25,669 bases of DNA from positions 1 through 25,669 of IMG/VR virus record IMGVR_UViG_3300037322_000154. One strand, given 5' to 3'. Position numbers and translations under genes: made by a program. The notes under the pieces are model-generated. The model did not search any database, was not told the origin of the DNA, and was given only the letters and a program-made list of their open reading frames with translations. This stretch comes from a virus. Below are positions 22,549-25,669 of this stretch, in pieces; positions within the stretch are counted from its first letter, which is position 1, and every line of letters starts with the position of its first letter.

Positions 22549-23042
22549 TAATCATTCCATCCTGGACTAAAGGGGTTTAGGAAGTCAGCAGCACCATATG
22601 CAACGCCGGCTCTTAAGGCTCCACCAGCATATGACCAGTTGCCATACCCCTTTTCGAGCAAGTCGGTTCCCATAAAATAATCTGCGGCAGAACCAGCTCG
22701 CTCTAAAGCTGCATCTGGAAGACCATCAAAGTATCCAGGGCCCTTCTCAAAACCCTCATCTCCCTTCTTAAGGCCAGCGAGAGTATTTCTTTCACCCACT
22801 GCTTTTCTTTCGGCTCTAGCGCCTTTCATGTGATCTCTGGCGTCTCTAATCGTGCTCTTTACTGCTGTAGGACCACCACCAGCAATGTCTGCCGCCGTAT
22901 TAGGACGGGATGCTCTTAGGGCCTTGCCTGAGTCAACGATGGGGTCTATGGCCCCCGTCATGACCGCATTCTTAACCTTTATTCCATTTCTCGTTCCGAA
23001 TTCGAAGAAGCTCTTTAATCCCTGAACTAAATTGCCTGCCAT
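22548..23042 (-). CDS. Gly/Ala-rich unrecognised protein, 164 aa
   Basis: TAGGAG lies 6 bases before ATG 23042, directly after the stop of the large multidomain gene. The sequence is moderately basic with Gly/Ala runs: ASRPNTAADIAGGGPTAVKS, a charged segment DARDHMKGARAERKAVGERN, DAALERAGSAADYFMGTDL, and a C-terminal WSYAGGALRAGVAYGAADF, ending in NPFSPGWND. The last segment could be a short amphipathic membrane-seeking helix. It shares composition and gene position with the 308- and 291-residue proteins, forming a cluster of small Gly/Ala-rich virion candidates. Function unknown. Confidence 0.66.
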   Translation of the reverse strand: MAGNLVQGLKSFFEFGTRNGIKVKNAVMTGAIDPIVDSGKALRASRPNTAADIAGGGPTAVKSTIRDARDHMKGARAERKAVGERNTLAGLKKGDEGFEKGPGYFDGLPDAALERAGSAADYFMGTDLLEKGYGNWSYAGGALRAGVAYGAADFLNPFSPGWND

Positions 23043-23044
23043 AA

Positions 23045-25669
23045 TTAACTCCTATGATGTCCTATATGATTTTCGTTGTCGAACATGCTCTTAACATAAG
23101 ACCTTGCATTGTTATTAGCATTCATTAGCTTTGCCTTAACAGCAAAGCTTCTTGCAGGCCTCTTCACTACCTTGTCAATGACATAGCCTGAGCCGAAGTC
23201 TCCTATGTCAGCCCTACGATTAGCATTGGCCCAACCATGGTTTAATCCTTCGTGAATGTTGAAGTCATCCTTACCACCTGCCGCCATCATTCCTGATAGA
23301 GAAGCATCTGGATTCCTCATCCTATGTAGTACTGCTGCTGCTCTAAAGTTCTGATAGATGTCTTGTGGGTCTGAGAGAGTATTGTGCGTCATCCTTCTCT
23401 TGGTGCCCATGGCATTCTGTGCTGCTTGCCATTCGCCCATCCCCCACATCCCTTCCCCTGATTCTTGGGCTTGGGCTTGGGCTTTAGTAAACTCTCCTGT
23501 ACTATATATTCTGTCACTAGAAGGCCCATAAGGTAGTGCAGCTGCTGCTCCTGCTCTTACTAGTTCTAGGTTTACGTTAGTACCATCTTCAGCGACTATT
23601 AGGCCGGCAGTACGTCCATAAGTTTGAGAACTATCAGGGGAGAAGAGAACTTTCATGTCTCCCTGTGCTGCCATTAGCTCTTCTAGTCTACTCGTGGCTT
23701 CTTGGCCATATGGTTGATCTTGTAGAGGGTTATAAGCGAATCCTTCGTGAGTTGTTTCTGGCGCGTCTATGCCTGCCAGACGAAGACTCATCTCTCCTCC
23801 GCCCTGGAGCATTAGCTTAACAGTGTCTGCGTCCTCTACTGCATATGAGCGAATACCTATTTGGGCTACTTGCCTGTCATCACTCTCTCTCTTAGAGATA
23901 CCATCATTAGCTCCTGTGCCTCTAGCTATTGATGACTGGTTCATTATTCCAAGAGTGCGCTTTATGTCATTTGCAGCACCTTGCCATGGAGAAGCAAACG
24001 CAGTATTCTTGGGTCTGGTGGTTCCGGCAATACCTGAGTGAGGGAATCCCTCAATAGTATTGTAAGCATCATCAAAGCCATGAATAATCTTATACGGCTC
24101 ATTCATTCCTGGGATTTCACCACGAGTGGTTGTTAATCCGGGGAAATCCGATTCTCTTTTAGCTATTCTCTGAGAGGCTCTCCCTGAGTCAGAATTATCA
24201 AGATATCTTTGTCTACCCGCGAGGATATCTTCTGCTGCACCCTTTGTGAAGATCAGATTCTCTGAGCCATCTCCGCCGACTCTTATAACCGCTTGGTTTA
24301 GGGAAGAGTCTGTTGTTGGGAAAAAGTGTTCGAGTGTTGAGGTTGTTTCAACATCGAAAAATGCCTGTCGGCCCTCCATTGCTCCATAAATTTTATCTGT
24401 TGGGATACCACCTGTGACAAGCAGGTCTATGTCTTTAGATTCCTTTGCCCACTCTGGCCTAATCTTCCCTACTAGTCTGTTTCTTGCTACACCTCCCTTG
24501 ATGTGGAGCTGACCACCCATCGCCTCTATGTCTTTGGCTAAGCCGAAGACACTCTCCATAACTCCACGCTTAGCAGGATCGGAAAATCCGAGAGCCTCTG
24601 CATTGCTGAAGGCCAAAGAAGCACCATGCTCTTCTTTGACCAACTTGGTGGGGCGGCCCATGTGATTAGGGTTATAATCGTGAGCAACTACGTCATCAAC
24701 TACAAAGTATTTATTCCTATTAACCGTAGACAGGTCGACTGTTGGAGTACTTTTGAAATAATTTCTGAATGCTTCAGTAGTTGATCTTGGTTGTATCTCC
24801 TCTAGTGCTTTTTGATAATTGTTGGATGAGCTGATGAAATTGTCCATCGAACTCCAACTACTATCTCCACCCCCTTCAAGTCTTGAAAGGCTCTTTTCGT
24901 ATGAACTCTTTGTCGCTGAAAATGAAGCATTTTTTTGTCGTATTATGCTAGCGTCTGTATGTATTTGAGCGCTTAATGGGGCTTGCTTCCCCATTCTACT
25001 CGGAGCGTTTCCGCTGATATTCCTAACACCAAATAGCTCTAGAGATTGGTTTCTAGTTATTTCATGCCCACTATCTCCGTAGGCGGGAGAAAATACTGCG
25101 TCTGAATTTTTCGTGTTTTTAATGAAAAAGGTGTTTTTCCCATAACCCCCAGAAGTCGCTGGTGCTGCCCTCAGATCTGCACGACCACTCTTCAGCATGC
25201 TCGCATAGACTCCTACTCCATCTGCATGCTGAACATTTGTACTTCCAGGCAAGAGTCTCTTTGTTGCAAGAATGGCCTCCAGACCTTGATCACTAGTTGA
25301 GTGCGCGCGATACCCAACTAGATCTGGGGCGTCAGGACTAAAGGCGTCGTATTTGCCTTGGGCTATTTTTTTTTCGTAGGAGCTTACTATTCCTTCTATT
25401 CTTCGATAGCCCAAATCCTCAACATCTCTATTTTTCCCTTCGAGAGTCGTTTTTACTCTATGCTCTATATGTGCTTTGTCTACTGGTTCAAACTTAGGCT
25501 TATTATGCTCTAACTTAAAATAAGCTTTAGCCTGAGCTCTTACATCTCTTACTCCCATTTCTTTCAGTTTTTCAGCTGAGAAATCTCCGCGCTCGACAGA
25601 GGTTAGAAGCTTCTTGTTCTCTTTACTTGTTCTTCGGGAGTCACCTAGTCGCCGTATGGATTCTGGTTC
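23045..25669 (-). CDS. Large multidomain virion/effector protein: ART-like, NTase-like and SNase domains (5' end cut)
   Basis: The frame is open from 23045 to the window edge. The first Met (25558) has 37 in-frame codons before it, no stop and no ribosome site, so the true start lies outside; 874 residues are visible. Numbering from that Met: residues 79-180 may be ADP-ribosyltransferase-like (YRAHS at 83-87, a GLEAILATKRLLPG helix, GVGVY ending at Y118, then SLELFGV), a weak H-Y-E fit. Residues 349-384 read GGQLHIKGGVARNRLVG then KDIDLLVTGG, the head of a poly(A)-polymerase/CCA-type nucleotidyltransferase. Residues 570-705 are a complete staphylococcal-nuclease domain: DADT (576-579), RLAGIDAPE (593-601) and YGR (647-649), with the R-D-E-R catalytic set. 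Inferred: packaged enzyme released into the host. Confidence 0.82.
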   Translation of the reverse strand, partial: EPESIRRLGDSRRTSKENKKLLTSVERGDFSAEKLKEMGVRDVRAQAKAYFKLEHNKPKFEPVDKAHIEHRVKTTLEGKNRDVEDLGYRRIEGIVSSYEKKIAQGKYDAFSPDAPDLVGYRAHSTSDQGLEAILATKRLLPGSTNVQHADGVGVYASMLKSGRADLRAAPATSGGYGKNTFFIKNTKNSDAVFSPAYGDSGHEITRNQSLELFGVRNISGNAPSRMGKQAPLSAQIHTDASIIRQKNASFSATKSSYEKSLSRLEGGGDSSWSSMDNFISSSNNYQKALEEIQPRSTTEAFRNYFKSTPTVDLSTVNRNKYFVVDDVVAHDYNPNHMGRPTKLVKEEHGASLAFSNAEALGFSDPAKRGVMESVFGLAKDIEAMGGQLHIKGGVARNRLVGKIRPEWAKESKDIDLLVTGGIPTDKIYGAMEGRQAFFDVETTSTLEHFFPTTDSSLNQAVIRVGGDGSENLIFTKGAAEDILAGRQRYLDNSDSGRASQRIAKRESDFPGLTTTRGEIPGMNEPYKIIHGFDDAYNTIEGFPHSGIAGTTRPKNTAFASPWQGAANDIKRTLGIMNQSSIARGTGANDGISKRESDDRQVAQIGIRSYAVEDADTVKLMLQGGGEMSLRLAGIDAPETTHEGFAYNPLQDQPYGQEATSRLEELMAAQGDMKVLFSPDSSQTYGRTAGLIVAEDGTNVNLELVRAGAAAALPYGPSSDRIYSTGEFTKAQAQAQESGEGMWGMGEWQAAQNAMGTKRRMTHNTLSDPQDIYQNFRAAAVLHRMRNPDASLSGMMAAGGKDDFNIHEGLNHGWANANRRADIGDFGSGYVIDKVVKRPARSFAVKAKLMNANNNARSYVKSMFDNENHIGHHRS

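Noticed and set aside
1-25669. tRNA genes, CRISPR arrays, insertion sequences, integrase or attachment sites
   Set aside because: I saw no cloverleaf-like segment, regularly spaced repeats, transposase motifs or direct repeats at gene borders; the only repeat found is the in-frame duplication at 19771-19906.

Overview
This window is one block of virion-assembly genes from a contractile-tailed dsDNA phage (myovirus morphology, class Caudoviricetes). It could also be a prophage, but no integrase, repressor, attachment site or host gene is visible. Every supported gene lies on the minus strand, so transcription runs from the right end (25669) to the left end (1). Coding density is near total: many genes overlap by a TAATG or ATGA junction, Shine-Dalgarno sites are AGGAG/GGAGG type, and no gap exceeds about 100 bases. 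The host cannot be named. The Shine-Dalgarno signals and two C(UUCG)G terminators only say it is bacterial.

In transcription order: (1) 25669-19757, a pre-terminase block. It starts with a very large protein, cut by the window edge, that carries a good staphylococcal-nuclease-like domain, a nucleotidyltransferase-like domain and a possible ADP-ribosyltransferase-like domain. Three Gly/Ala-rich proteins (two with membrane-like or glycine-zipper stretches), a transglutaminase-like cysteine protein and an HNH endonuclease follow. (2) 19749-12968, the DNA packaging block: terminase large subunit, four structural or unknown proteins, and a portal whose C-terminus is a Mu gpF-like domain. (3) 12965-7839, the capsid block: a maturation protease fused to a scaffold with a probable internal start for free scaffold, a capsid-associated protein, the major capsid protein, and two small decoration-like proteins. 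A terminator hairpin follows the capsid gene and another follows the last decoration gene. (4) 7743-1, the neck and tail block: seven mostly unrecognised proteins (one with SbsA-type Ig-like repeats) and a zinc-ribbon protein, ending in an unusually long tail sheath gene that runs off the left edge.

The conventional modules fit a head-tail assembly line: TerL pumps DNA through the portal into a shell built by capsid protein on scaffold, protease and scaffold are removed, decoration and neck proteins complete the head, and the contractile tail is added. The least ordinary part is the right-hand block. There, a multi-enzyme protein next to glycine-rich, membrane-like proteins suggests an ejected virion cargo with its delivery factors. 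That is inference from domain content and neighbourhood only.
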